A stretch of 64,000 nucleotides of DNA from Solirubrobacter pauli. Lineage in GTDB: Bacteria; Actinomycetota; Thermoleophilia; Solirubrobacterales; Solirubrobacteraceae. Positions 49,092 through 58,200 of this stretch are shown piece after piece. Below the pieces are notes generated by a model, which was given only the letters and a program-made list of their open reading frames with translations, searched no databases and was not told the DNA's origin. The translations under genes and the position numbers were made by a program. Location: NCBI RefSeq assembly GCF_003633755.1, contig NZ_RBIL01000001.1:2589426-2653425 (forward strand), in the 5' to 3' direction. Within the stretch, counting starts at the first letter, position 1; every line of letters begins with the position of its first letter.

Positions 49092-49776
49092 AGTTGCGAA
49101 GCGCGTCAGGGTCGTGGACGACCAGCCGTCCGCGCCCCTGAGAGATCACCCCTGCCCGTTCGAGCGTTGCCAGGAACCGGGAAGCGGACTCGCGTGAGGA
49201 ACCCGCGAGCATCGCGAGGTCGGCCTGCGTGGCCGTGATCTGGACCTCTTCGGACGGCGCGCCCTCGGCCACCGCCTGGGCGACGAGCTGCCCGATCACG
49301 CTCGCCACGCGCGACTGCACCGTCTGGAACGACTGGCTCGCGAGCCGCTCGTTGGTGGCGCGCAGGCGCCGGGCGAGCGAACCGGCCAGCGCGACCGCGA
49401 GCTGCGGCCGGCGCAGCATCAGGCGGCGCATGTCCGGCCCGAGGATCGCGAGCGCCTCGACGGGGTCGATCGTCTCGACCGTGGCGCTGCGGCGCTCGTC
49501 GTCGAACATCGCCAGCTCGCCGAAGATGTCGCCCGGGCCGAACGTGGCCAGCGCGATCTGACGACCGTCGGCGTGCTCGCGGACGGCGCGCGCATGGCCG
49601 GTCCGGACGACGTAGCAGGTGTTGGACTCGTCGCCCTCGCGGAAGACGACCTCACCCGCGCCGAAGCGGCGCGGGTGGGACACCTCGGCGACGAGGGCGA
49701 GGTCGTCGGGGGCCAGTGAATGGAACACCGGGACCCGGGAGAGAAGCTCGGCGGTTGGGAGTGTGCTGCCCGTCAC
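49081..49776 (-). CDS. Crp/Fnr-family transcription regulator
   Basis: A 231-residue regulator. The N-terminal cyclic-nucleotide-binding beta roll has FGPGDIFGELAMFDDERRSATVET, near the cAMP pocket consensus including GE and RS. The C-terminal winged helix is ATQADLAMLAGSSRESASRFLATLERAGVI. No Fnr-type N-terminal Cys cluster is present, so a Crp-like nucleotide sensor is more likely. It leads the Crp-Nudix-ASCH gene set. Confidence 0.9.
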   Translation of the reverse strand: MTGSTLPTAELLSRVPVFHSLAPDDLALVAEVSHPRRFGAGEVVFREGDESNTCYVVRTGHARAVREHADGRQIALATFGPGDIFGELAMFDDERRSATVETIDPVEALAILGPDMRRLMLRRPQLAVALAGSLARRLRATNERLASQSFQTVQSRVASVIGQLVAQAVAEGAPSEEVQITATQADLAMLAGSSRESASRFLATLERAGVISQGRGRLVVHDPDALRNYVY

Positions 49777-49808
49777 GTACCCCGGGGGTCTACCACTCCC
49801 AGCGGAAT

Positions 49809-50885
49809 CTATGCCCCTTCAAGTGCGCGCTCCCGCCGCTTCCGGGTGGTGATCCGCACCGCAATCCACGCCAGGACGCCGATCGCGGCGATCGGCAGGA
49901 GAATTGCGAGGACGATCAACGCGACGCCCGCGACGACCTCCAGGACGCGCACGGCGTCGCCGAGCGCGTCGCCGGGCGTCCACCGGTCGTCCGAGCCGGC
50001 GGCCGCGCCGGCGCCGGACCGCGTGCCACGGATCTCCAGGTCGACCGTCGCGTAGCTCACCTCGCGGCCGAGCTCGTTGACCTGGCGCGTGCGCTGGGTG
50101 ACCCGGCGCGTCGCGCGGTCCAGCAGAGCCCGCAGCCGTGCGCGTTCCTTGTCCGTCGTCGCCTTCTGAAGCCGGTTGCGCAGGCCCTCGCGGTCGGCGC
50201 GCGCGTCCCGCACGGCCGCCTCGAGCGCCTCGCGCTGGTCGGTCAGGTCCTCGGTCTGCTGCGTGCGCGACTGCACGTTGGCGAGCTTGGAGATCCGGCC
50301 GAGGCCGTCGTCGAGCTTGCCGGACGGGATCCGCAGCGACAGGTTGGCGACCGCCTGGCGCGGGCTCGGCTGGTCGATCTCCGAGCTCTGGACGAAGCCG
50401 TCGAGCTGGTCGACGATCGTGATCGCGCGGTTCGTGATGCCCTGGACGCGGTCCGGCGTCGTCGAGAGCGTGAGGGATGCGCTGGCCTTGACGGCCCGCT
50501 GCGCGCGCCGCTCGGGCGTGACGCCGCCCGGCGCCGTCGTGGGTGCCGCGAGCGGCTCCTCGGTCGCCGCCGCCTGCGGGGCCGAAGACGCACCGCCGCT
50601 GTTGCTCTCGGCGGAGTCCGCGGCGTACGAGCCGCTGCTCGTCGCCGCCTCATCGTCGCCGCCACTGACGCCGGAGAACGCGGCGACGACGACGATCCCG
50701 AGCACGCCGGCCACCGCGAGCGAGGCGAAGATCGCCAGCAGGTGGTCGCGGATCGTCGTCAACGTCCGCCGGGCCCGCGAAGGCGGCGTAGGGAAACGGT
50801 GCGCGACCTGGCTGTCCATGCGCAGCGTCCACGCCGGGTCGGGGGCGGGCTTGGTCTCCCGCAGCAGGGTCTCGAGGTCAGGCAT
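49809..50885 (-). CDS. DUF4349 membrane protein, probable anti-sigma factor
   Basis: A 358-residue protein. A cytosolic N-terminus of about 50 residues precedes a first membrane helix (IFASLAVAGVLGIVVVAAF). A Ser/Ala-rich linker and a DUF4349 domain with coiled coil (EDLTDQREALEAAVRDARADR split by heptads) follow, then a second membrane helix near the C-terminus. It starts 8 bases inside the end of the ECF sigma gene, the usual arrangement of sigma and anti-sigma pairs, so it may hold the sigma factor at the membrane. Confidence 0.8.
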   Translation of the reverse strand: MPDLETLLRETKPAPDPAWTLRMDSQVAHRFPTPPSRARRTLTTIRDHLLAIFASLAVAGVLGIVVVAAFSGVSGGDDEAATSSGSYAADSAESNSGGASSAPQAAATEEPLAAPTTAPGGVTPERRAQRAVKASASLTLSTTPDRVQGITNRAITIVDQLDGFVQSSEIDQPSPRQAVANLSLRIPSGKLDDGLGRISKLANVQSRTQQTEDLTDQREALEAAVRDARADREGLRNRLQKATTDKERARLRALLDRATRRVTQRTRQVNELGREVSYATVDLEIRGTRSGAGAAAGSDDRWTPGDALGDAVRVLEVVAGVALIVLAILLPIAAIGVLAWIAVRITTRKRRERALEGA

Positions 50886-51429
50886 CGAGGGCCTCCCGGA
50901 GCTTGTTCATGGCGCGGTTCAGGAGCGTGCCGGCGTTGGACACGCTGACGCCGAGGACGTCCGCGACCTCGGCGTTGGACAGGTCGGCGTGGTACTTGAG
51001 CGCGATCACCTCGCGGTCGCGGGCGGCGAGGCCCGAGAGCGCGACGCGGACCGCGTCCCGCTCGGCGGCCTGCTCGGCCGCCTCGTCGGGACCGGGCTCG
51101 TGCAGCGGGCCGGGGAGCGGTGCCGTCGCCGCGCGCTTGCGCTTGCGCAGCTCGTCCAGGGCCGCGTTGCGGGCGATGCCGAACAGCCAGGCACGCGGCG
51201 AGCCGCGGCGGGCGTCGAAGCGCGAGCGCTTGCGGTAAGCGCGCTCGAACGCAGAGGCGGTCACGTCCTCGGCGGCCGCGCTGTCCCGGAGGAGCGTCGC
51301 GGCGTAGGCGAAGACGTCATCCCGCGACTCGCGGTACAGCGCGTCGAAGTCCAACGCGCGGTCGGCGGTGTCGGGAACGGTCGCAGTGGTGGCCGTCACA
51401 CCCTCACTACGACGGTCTCTGGAAACCAT
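50878..51429 (-). CDS. ECF-type RNA polymerase sigma factor
   Basis: A 183-residue sigma-70 family factor. Region 2 is LYRESRDDVFAYAATLLRDSAAAEDVTASAFERAY with the WLFGIARNAALDELRKR part, and region 4 is LAARDREVIALKYHADLSNAEVADVLGVSVSNAGTLLNRAMNKL in two helices. I start at ATG 51429, since the ATG at 51465 overlaps the divergent gene. It is coupled to the DUF4349 gene. Its promoter targets are not known. Confidence 0.9.
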   Translation of the reverse strand: MVSRDRRSEGVTATTATVPDTADRALDFDALYRESRDDVFAYAATLLRDSAAAEDVTASAFERAYRKRSRFDARRGSPRAWLFGIARNAALDELRKRKRAATAPLPGPLHEPGPDEAAEQAAERDAVRVALSGLAARDREVIALKYHADLSNAEVADVLGVSVSNAGTLLNRAMNKLREALDA

Positions 51430-51458
51430 CACATCCCGCGCTAGATTCTTCGCCGACC

Positions 51459-51932
51459 ATGCCACGCGCGCTGCTTGCCGCTCTGTTGATCCTCGCGCTG
51501 GCGCTGGCGCCGGCCACGGCCTCGGCGAGGCAGGAGGCGGAGGCCTGGGCGACGGTCAACGTCTGCGACACGCCCAAGCAGCCTGACGCCGTCGGCGTCC
51601 GGGCGTCGATGCCGGGCACACCGAAGGGTGCGCGCCTGTCGATGCGCTTCCGGATGCAGTACCGCGCAGCGGACGGGCAATGGGAGAACGTCGAGGGCGC
51701 CGACTCGGGCTGGCGTGTGGTCGGCACCGCACGCGGCGTGCCGGTCGAGTACGGCTGGAGCTTCACGTTCGCCAAGCGCTCCACGCCGGTCACGCTGCGG
51801 GGCGTCGTGAAGTTCCGCTGGCGCAAGGGGGACACGCTCCCGCGCCAGCAGGAGGTGGCCACGGAGGCCGGGCACGCGTCCAAGGCGGGCTCCGACCCCG
51901 CGGGCTACTCCGCGGCGACCTGCGTGCTCTGA
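51459..51932 (+). CDS. Secreted hypothetical protein
   Basis: A 157-residue protein with signal peptide ([23 protein letters not shown]) and a mature beta-rich part. Cys residues in VNVCDTPKQ and at the C-terminal ATCVL could form a disulfide joining the ends. Similar small secreted proteins exist in Solirubrobacterales as far as I recall, but no function is known. It is divergent from the sigma gene with 29 bases between starts and overlaps the GDPD stop end by 28 bases. Confidence 0.7.
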   Translation: MPRALLAALLILALALAPATASARQEAEAWATVNVCDTPKQPDAVGVRASMPGTPKGARLSMRFRMQYRAADGQWENVEGADSGWRVVGTARGVPVEYGWSFTFAKRSTPVTLRGVVKFRWRKGDTLPRQQEVATEAGHASKAGSDPAGYSAATCVL

Positions 51933-52621
51933 GGGCGTGGGCCGAAGAGCCGGGGGTCGTTGGTGATGACCCCGGTCACGCCGAGCTGCTCGAGCTTGCC
52001 GATCCGCGGCCCGTCGTCGACGGTCCACACGTAGAGCTCGCCGCCGGCCTCGCCGATCGCGCGCACCAGGCGCGGCGTGACGAGCCGCCAGTGGCACATC
52101 AGCGCGTCGCACCGGCCCGCGGCGATGTGCGCGGCCGCGCTGCGCGGGAGCTTCGTCCGCAGCCACGCCGCGCCCGCGTAGGCGGGGACCTTCGTCAGCC
52201 ACGACTGCGTCGGGTCGCTGCGCAGGCGCGGCACGCTCCAGCCGAGGCGCAGCTTCGGCTCCAGCGCCCGCAGCTTGACCAGCGACCGCATCCACAGCGT
52301 CGACACGAGCGTGCGCTCGACGAGGCCGTGCTCGCGCAACGCGGCCAGCGCCCGCTCCTCGTACCCGGGCAGCTTGAGGTCGACGTCGAGCTCGACGCCG
52401 TCGAACGCGCTGCTCGCGAGGTGCGCGAGGCCCTCCTCGAGCGTCGGCGCGCCGTCGGTGTGCTCGAAGTCGTGTGCGAGCACGAGCCGGCCCTCGTGCT
52501 CGAGCACGTCGAACTCGATCATGTCCACGTCGTGCGCGAGCGCCGCGTCGAACGAGGCGGGCGTGTTGCCCGGGACGATGAGGTCGGCGCCCTTGTGCCC
52601 GATCCGTCTCAGTGCTGGCAT
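51905..52621 (-). CDS. Glycerophosphodiester phosphodiesterase family protein
   Basis: A 238-residue GDPD TIM barrel without signal peptide. [19 protein letters not shown] is the HRG...PENT region (Lys-Gly and Gly-Asn variants), [16 protein letters not shown] carries the metal Glu/Asp and second His, and ELDVDLK is a further acidic strand. The late VWTVDDG phrase is typical. It hydrolyses glycerophosphodiesters to glycerol phosphate. Start ATG 52621 overlaps the nei stop by 13 bases; third gene of the PIN-nei-GDPD operon. Confidence 0.88.
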   Translation of the reverse strand: MPALRRIGHKGADLIVPGNTPASFDAALAHDVDMIEFDVLEHEGRLVLAHDFEHTDGAPTLEEGLAHLASSAFDGVELDVDLKLPGYEERALAALREHGLVERTLVSTLWMRSLVKLRALEPKLRLGWSVPRLRSDPTQSWLTKVPAYAGAAWLRTKLPRSAAAHIAAGRCDALMCHWRLVTPRLVRAIGEAGGELYVWTVDDGPRIGKLEQLGVTGVITNDPRLFGPRPQSTQVAAE

Positions 52622-53382
52622 CTCGGACACCAGTATGTGATGCGGTTGTCGTCGCCCTGCCCGCGCGAGCGGATCTTGGACAGCGCGCCGCAGCGCGGGC
52701 AGTTCTGCCCGACCGTCCCGTAGACCTCCTTGAAGCGGTCCTGCATGCCGTCGCGCGCGGAGCGCTGCATCCGCGGCCGCGTGATCCGCAGGATCTTCAG
52801 GACCTCCTCGTCGGACACGTCGCCGGTCTTGCGCCACGGGTCGATCTCGGCGGCGAAGCAGCCCTCGACCTTCCACAGGTTCCCGATCCCGGCGAGGATC
52901 CGCTGGTCGAGCAGCGCGTCGCCGATCGTCCGCGTCGGGTCGTCCTCGCGCAGGCGGCGCAGGATGCCCCGCTCGTCGAGCTCCGGAGCGAGGATGTCCG
53001 GGCCGAGCATGGCCAGGCGCCGGTCGAAGCGCGTGCGGCTGTCGGTCATCAGCTCCAGCACCGGGCCGTTGATCTGGGCGACGAGCATGTTCCCGCGGCG
53101 GATGATCAGCCACGTGTTGCGCGGCGTCGGCCAGTCGGCGGCGCGGGTGCGCCACTTGCCGGTCATCCGCAGGTGGCTGTGGATCGTCAGCCCGCCCTCG
53201 AAGCGCAGGAACAGGTGCTTGCCGTGCGCGTCGACCGACCGCACGGCGCGTCCGGCGAGCTTCTCGGGCCAGCGGTCGCGCCCGAAGCGTGGGTGCGGCG
53301 TCTCGATCGAGTCCGGCACGTGCCCCTCGAGCACGGGCCGGATCTTGCTCGCCGCGTAGTGGATGGTGTCGCCCTCAGGCAC
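52609..53382 (-). CDS. nei: Endonuclease VIII-type DNA glycosylase (Fpg/Nei family)
   Basis: A 257-residue DNA repair glycosylase/AP lyase. The start is GTG at 53382, giving (M)[10 protein letters not shown], so catalytic Pro2 and Glu3 are in place. A helix-two-turn-helix ([18 protein letters not shown]) and a C-terminal zinc finger with CPRCG and CPRCQ follow. It removes oxidised bases. PEGDTIH marks Nei rather than Fpg (PELPEV). It is coupled by overlaps to the PIN gene (8 bases) and GDPD gene (13 bases). Confidence 0.92.
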   Translation of the reverse strand: MPEGDTIHYAASKIRPVLEGHVPDSIETPHPRFGRDRWPEKLAGRAVRSVDAHGKHLFLRFEGGLTIHSHLRMTGKWRTRAADWPTPRNTWLIIRRGNMLVAQINGPVLELMTDSRTRFDRRLAMLGPDILAPELDERGILRRLREDDPTRTIGDALLDQRILAGIGNLWKVEGCFAAEIDPWRKTGDVSDEEVLKILRITRPRMQRSARDGMQDRFKEVYGTVGQNCPRCGALSKIRSRGQGDDNRITYWCPRCQH

Positions 53383-53809
53383 CGTGGCGTCCCTTCGCCC
53401 AACCGAGTAGCTCCGCGCTGGACCACACGTCGTTGCCGAGCTCGTACGCCTCACGGGCCAGGCGCCGGTCGTCGGTCACGAGCAGGTCCGCTCGCGCGGC
53501 CGTCGCGTCCGCGATCAACGAGTCCTGGAAGTGGCGCACGTCGCGCATACGGGCGTACGGGTTGCGCGGGCTCACCCGCGCCCGGCCGGTGCGGGTCACG
53601 CCCTCGACGACCACCGACGACGGCACGACCGTCCGCGGCAGCTGCTGGAGCGCCTTGCGCCGCGCCGGGTCGCGGATCGCCGCGATCTGATCCTCCTGCA
53701 CGTGGGTCGTCAGCAGGTCCAGCTCGCCGTGGCGGATCGCGGCCAGCACCGCCTCACGCCCCGCCGGGTCGTCGTGCAGCGCGTCGAACACCATCGTGTC
53801 GATCATCAT
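53375..53809 (-). CDS. PIN-domain protein
   Basis: A 144-residue PIN-like nuclease. MMIDTMVFDAL gives the first Asp, FQDSLIADATAARADLLVTDDRRL gives the later acidic residues, and the fold order matches VapC-like proteins. No antitoxin gene is attached; the downstream partner is nei. It may cut structured RNA. It is divergent from the retron RNA, with 38 bases between its start and the predicted a1 segment. Confidence 0.75.
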   Translation of the reverse strand: MMIDTMVFDALHDDPAGREAVLAAIRHGELDLLTTHVQEDQIAAIRDPARRKALQQLPRTVVPSSVVVEGVTRTGRARVSPRNPYARMRDVRHFQDSLIADATAARADLLVTDDRRLAREAYELGNDVWSSAELLGWAKGRHGA

Positions 53810-53820
53810 CCTGCGGATCA

Positions 53821-53845
53821 CGCCGCACCTGAGTATGGTGCGCCG
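53821..53845. promoter_or_regulatory. Dyad between PIN gene and retron RNA
   Basis: CGCCGCACC (53821-53829) and GGTGCGCCG (53837-53845) are complementary except for one C-C pair, around TGAGTAT. It lies in the shared divergent promoter and could be an operator acting on both sides. Confidence 0.4.
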
Positions 53846-53847
53846 TC

Positions 53848-54033
53848 GCGATGATGCCCGCCCGAGCCCGCACCGGACATGAAGGGTCAGACCCCTTGTG
53901 TTCGCGAGGTGCGTCTCCGGGGTTCCCCCGGGGAGATCGAGGTACCAGAGGCAGTGCATCGCGTGTGCGCGGGTGCGCCCGTCCGGGGCACGTCTGCACA
54001 CGCACGACAGGAGCCGTCGGGTGGCATCGTCGC
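53848..54033 (+). ncRNA. Predicted retron msr-msd RNA
   Basis: Predicted 186-nt template RNA for the adjacent reverse transcriptase. a1 is GCGATGATGCC (53848-53858) plus CCCGA (53861-53865). It pairs with a2, TCGGG (54017-54021) plus GGCATCGTCGC (54023-54033), giving 16 pairs including one G-U and a small internal loop. AGC at 53865-53867, directly after a1, offers G53866 as branch guanosine. Two msr-type hairpins follow: AAGGG/CCCTT (53882-53897) and one built on CCGGGG/CCCCGG (53914-53936). Then comes an msd-type hairpin with GCGTGTGC (53961-53968) and GCACACGC (53996-54003). The order a1-branch G-msr-msd-a2 is that of retrons. The boundaries are predictions. Confidence 0.7.
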
Positions 54034-55232
54034 TGAGCCGTCGGGAGACCGCGCGAGTGCTCGCCGGCTCCTTCCTGGGCGGTGAGTGGGAGCTGGAGGC
54101 GATGGCGAAGCGCGCCGGACGCGCGCTCGGCCGCCGCGTGTGGCACAGGCGCGTCGCCGAGCGCACGCTGCGCGCGTACCGGCATCCGCCGCGCGACCGC
54201 CCGCGCGAGCTGGCGGACTTCGTCTTCACGTTGCTCGACGACGTCCGGCTGCCGCCGCGGCTCCTGCGCGAGCCGGTCTTCCACACCGAGATGGCGCCCG
54301 GTCGCTGGCCGGTCCCGCGGATCGACACGCTGGGCGATCTCGCCGACCGGCTCGAGCTCGAACCCGGCCAGCTCGGCTGGCTCGCGGACGTCCGCGGGCT
54401 CGAGCGCACGAGCACCGGGAAGCTGCGCAACTACACGTACGTCCGCGTGCCGCGGCGCAGCGGGCCGCCGCGCGTGCTCGAGCGGCCGAAGGCGCGCCTG
54501 AAGGAGATCCAGCGCTGGATCCTGCGCGAGCTGCTGGCCTGGATCCCGACGCACGACGCCGCGCACGGGTTCGTGAAGGGGCGCTCCGCGCACACCCACG
54601 CGGCGCTGCACGTCGGGCGCAAGGTCGTGGTCCGGCTCGACCTCGAGGACTTCTTCGCCGCCGTCAGCGCGGCGCGGGTGTACGGCGTCTTCCGCACCGC
54701 GGGCTATCCGGAGGCCGTCGCGCACACGCTCACCGGGCTGTGCACGAACGTCGTCCCGGCGGACGAGTCGGTGCCCGGCCACTTCCGGCTCGCCCGCCGG
54801 CTCGCGACGCCGCACCTGCCCCAGGGCGCACCCACCTCGCCCGCGCTGGCGAACCTCGCCGCGCACGCCCTCGACCGCCGGCTCACCGGTCTGGCCCGCG
54901 AGATCGGCGCGACGTACTCCCGCTACGCCGACGACCTCGTCCTCTCCGCCGACCACCACCTGCGCACCCCGCACGCCGCGGTCACGGAGCTCGCGCGCGA
55001 CGAGGGCTTCACCGTCAACCGGGGCAAGACCCGCACGATGGGGCGCGGCTCGCGCCAGGTCGTGACCGGCATCGTCGTCAACGCCCATCCGAACGTCCCG
55101 CGCGCCGAGTACGACCGTCTGAAGGCGATCATCCATCGCGGCGACTACGACCGCGAGCACGTGCTCGGCCGGATCGCGTGGATCGCGGCGATCAACCCGG
55201 CGCGAGCGGCGAAGCTCAGGTCGTCAATGTGA
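54021..55232 (+). CDS. Retron-type reverse transcriptase
   Basis: A reverse transcriptase of about 403 residues that should prime on the 2'-OH of its own RNA and make msDNA. Catalytic motifs are RLDLEDFFAAV (motif A) and YADD with Tyr302, Asp304 and Asp305 (motif C); LPQGAPTSPALANL is the motif before it. Retron-specific marks are VTG at 348-350 and HAALH at 193-197 in place of NAxxH. An N-terminal domain of about 100 residues (VLAGSFLGGEWELEAMAKRAG) recalls the myxobacterial Mx162-like RTs, so I use GTG 54021, which overlaps a2; GTG 54057 or ATG 54102 (after GGAGG) are alternatives. Stop overlaps convergent lhr by 17 bases. Confidence 0.88.
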   Translation: MASSLSRRETARVLAGSFLGGEWELEAMAKRAGRALGRRVWHRRVAERTLRAYRHPPRDRPRELADFVFTLLDDVRLPPRLLREPVFHTEMAPGRWPVPRIDTLGDLADRLELEPGQLGWLADVRGLERTSTGKLRNYTYVRVPRRSGPPRVLERPKARLKEIQRWILRELLAWIPTHDAAHGFVKGRSAHTHAALHVGRKVVVRLDLEDFFAAVSAARVYGVFRTAGYPEAVAHTLTGLCTNVVPADESVPGHFRLARRLATPHLPQGAPTSPALANLAAHALDRRLTGLAREIGATYSRYADDLVLSADHHLRTPHAAVTELARDEGFTVNRGKTRTMGRGSRQVVTGIVVNAHPNVPRAEYDRLKAIIHRGDYDREHVLGRIAWIAAINPARAAKLRSSM

Positions 55233-58200
55233 GCTTGCGCGGACCGGCGCGGAAGCCGAGCTCGATCAGCAGCTCCTCGTACGGCGAGCCCACGACGGGC
55301 TCGCCGTCGACCTTCTCGAGCGCGAGCCGCTTGATCCGGCCGCGCTTGACCGACTCGACGAGCGCCTCCAGCGACGGCTGCACGCGCGGGTCGTCGGCCT
55401 CGACGAGCACCTGCAGGCCCTTGCCGCCCTTCTCGATGAACAGCACCGGCTCGGCGCCCGCGAGCACGACGTACGCGCCGGCCGCCCGCTGCGGGCGGCG
55501 CGGCGTGTCCGGCCACTTCAGGACGGCGCCGTAAGGCTGCGCGGGGTCGGTCGCGGCGAGGACGATCGGCGGCGCGGCGTCGTCGTCCTTCTGCGCCCGC
55601 AGCCGCTCGACCGCGCCCGGCAGCGCGAACTGCGCGCCGCCGAGGCCCTCGACGAAGTAGCCGCGCCGCGCGACGCCGATCGTCTCCAACGCGGCCAGCG
55701 AGTCGTACAAGCTCGAGAAGCCGCCCGGGATGCCCTCCGCCAGCACCTGCTCGCGCGTGACGATGCCGTAGCGCTCGAGCAGCAACTCGGCCTGCGTGCG
55801 GCGACGCAGCGCAGGGTCGTCGTCGCCCGCCCGGAACAGCGGCGGGGTGAGCGACCAGCGGCCCTGCACGGCCGGCTGCGCGCCGCCACGCCGGCGGGAG
55901 CCGAACGTGCGCTTGCGCTCGGCGCGAGCGCGCTGGGACCACTGCGGCGTGGCCGCGGTGAGCTTCGGCGAGCGCAGCGGCGCGAACGCGTCGTTGGTGG
56001 CCTCGCCCGCCCAGACGAGGTCCCAGAGCCCGTTCTGAAGCTCCTCCGTCGGGAAGCCGTTGACGTCCGTCAGCAGGTCGGTGAAGAAGCACGGGCCGGC
56101 GGCGAGCCGCGCGCGGATGGCCTCGTGGACGGGCTCGGTCGGCGCTTCGGCGGTCTTCGGTGGCGGGCCGATCAGCGGCGCGTCGTCGCGGAAGTAGAGC
56201 GCCACGCGGCCGCTGCGCCGGCCGAGCGCGCCCGCGCCGACCCACACGACCTCGCCCGACGCGCACAGCTGATCCAGCCACGACGGCGAGTAGGCGCCCG
56301 TGCGGCGCGGGATCACGTCGCGCTCCCAGACCTCGAGCGGGAGCGGCAGCCCCTGGAGCGGCACGAGGATCTCGCGCAGCCGGTCCACGCCCGCGCCCGC
56401 GGGCGGGTGACGGTCCACGCCCTGCCAGTTGGCCTGGAAGCGGGCGAGCGCACGCTGGTCGGCGGGCTCGATCTCGGCGCGCAGCGCGGCCAACGAGGCG
56501 CGGCGCAGGCGGCGCAGCACCTCGGGGTCGCACCACTCGCGCGTGGTGCCGCCGGGGCGCAGCTCGCCGCGGACGAGGTCGCCCGCGGACTCGAGCCGCT
56601 CGAGCACGGGCGTGAAGTCGATCGTGTAGCGGTCGCGCAGGGCGGCGGACTCGAACGGGCCGTGCGTGCGCGCGTACCGGCGCACGAGCCGGTCCATCGC
56701 GTCCGGGACGTCGGCGATGAACGCCTCGGGCAGGCCGGACGGCGGCACGACGCCCAGCGCGTCGCGGTACAGGCCCGCGTCCTCGGCCGCGATCCAGCGC
56801 TGCTCGCCGCCGACGCGCAGGAACGCGGCGCGGCGCTCGCCCTTGAGCTGCTCGAGCCAGGCGAGCGTGCCGCCGCGCGCCTCGGCCTCGGCCTGCGTGA
56901 GGTCGCCCACGCGGCGCAGCACGTCGTGGAGGGCGTCCACGCTGTCGGCCTGCGTTCGCTCGGAGAGCCGCTGGAGGTCGGCCTCGACCGTGTCCAGCGC
57001 GACGGGGTCCAGCAGGTCGCGCAGCTCCTCCTGGCCGAGCAGCTCGCGCAGCAGCTCGCGGTCCAGCGCCAGTGCGGCAGCACGGCGCTCGGCGTTGGGC
57101 TGGTCGCCCTCGTACATGTACGTGGCGACGTAGTCGAAGAGCAGCGAGGACGCGAACGGCGAGGCCGTCTCGGTCTCCACCTCGACGAGGGAGATCTCGC
57201 GCCGGTGCAGCTTCGTCAGCAGCTCGGTCAGCCCCGGGAGGTCGAGCACGTCGCGCAGGACCTCGCGGTAGGTCTCCAGCACGATCGGGAACTGCGCGTA
57301 CCGCCGGGCGACCTCCAGCAGCGACTGCGACTTCAGGCGCTGCTGCCACAGCGGCGTGCGGCGCCCGGGATAGGCGCGCGGGATCAGCAGCGCGCGGCCC
57401 GCGTTCTCGCGGAAGCGCGCGCCGAACAGCGCGCTGCCGCCCAGCTCGCCGACCACGAGGTCCTCGAGCTCGTCCGGCTCGATCAGCATCAGCTCCTCGC
57501 CCGGCGGCTCGTCGGCGTCGGGAAGGTGGACGATGATGCCGTCGTCGCTCCAGATCGCGTCCGACTCCAGGCCGTGCACCTCGCGGATGCGGGCGCTCAG
57601 CGCGAGCCCCCAGGCGGCGTGCACACGGCCGCCGAACGGCGACAGCACGCAGACGCGCCAGTCGCCGATCTCGTCCCGGAAGCGCTCGACCACGATCGTG
57701 TTGTCGCTCGGGATCACCCGCGTCGCCTCCTGCTGCTCACGCAGGAAGCCGACGAGGTTGACGGCGGCCTTCTCGTCGAGGTGGTGGCTCTCGGCGAGCG
57801 CGGACGGCTCCTGGTCCACGGCCCAGCGCGAGAACGCGCCGATCGCCTCGCCGAGCTCACGCGGGCGGCCCAGCCCGTCGCCCTTCCAGAACGGCACCGC
57901 GCCCGGCACGCCCGGCGCGGGGGTGACGATCACGCGGTCGCGCGTGATCTCCTCGATCCGCCAGCTCGACGCGCCCAGCAGGAACGTCTGGCCCGGCCGC
58001 GCCTCGTAGACCATCTCCTCGTCGAGCTCGCCGACGCGGCGGCCGTCCGGGAGGTTGACCGAGTACAGGCCGCGGTCCGGGATCGTGCCCGCGTTGGTGA
58101 TCGCCAGCGCCCGCGAGCCCTTGCGCGGCCGGATCGTGCCGTTCACGCGGTCCCACACGATCCGCGGCCGCAGCTCGCCGAACTCCTCGCTCGGGTAGCG

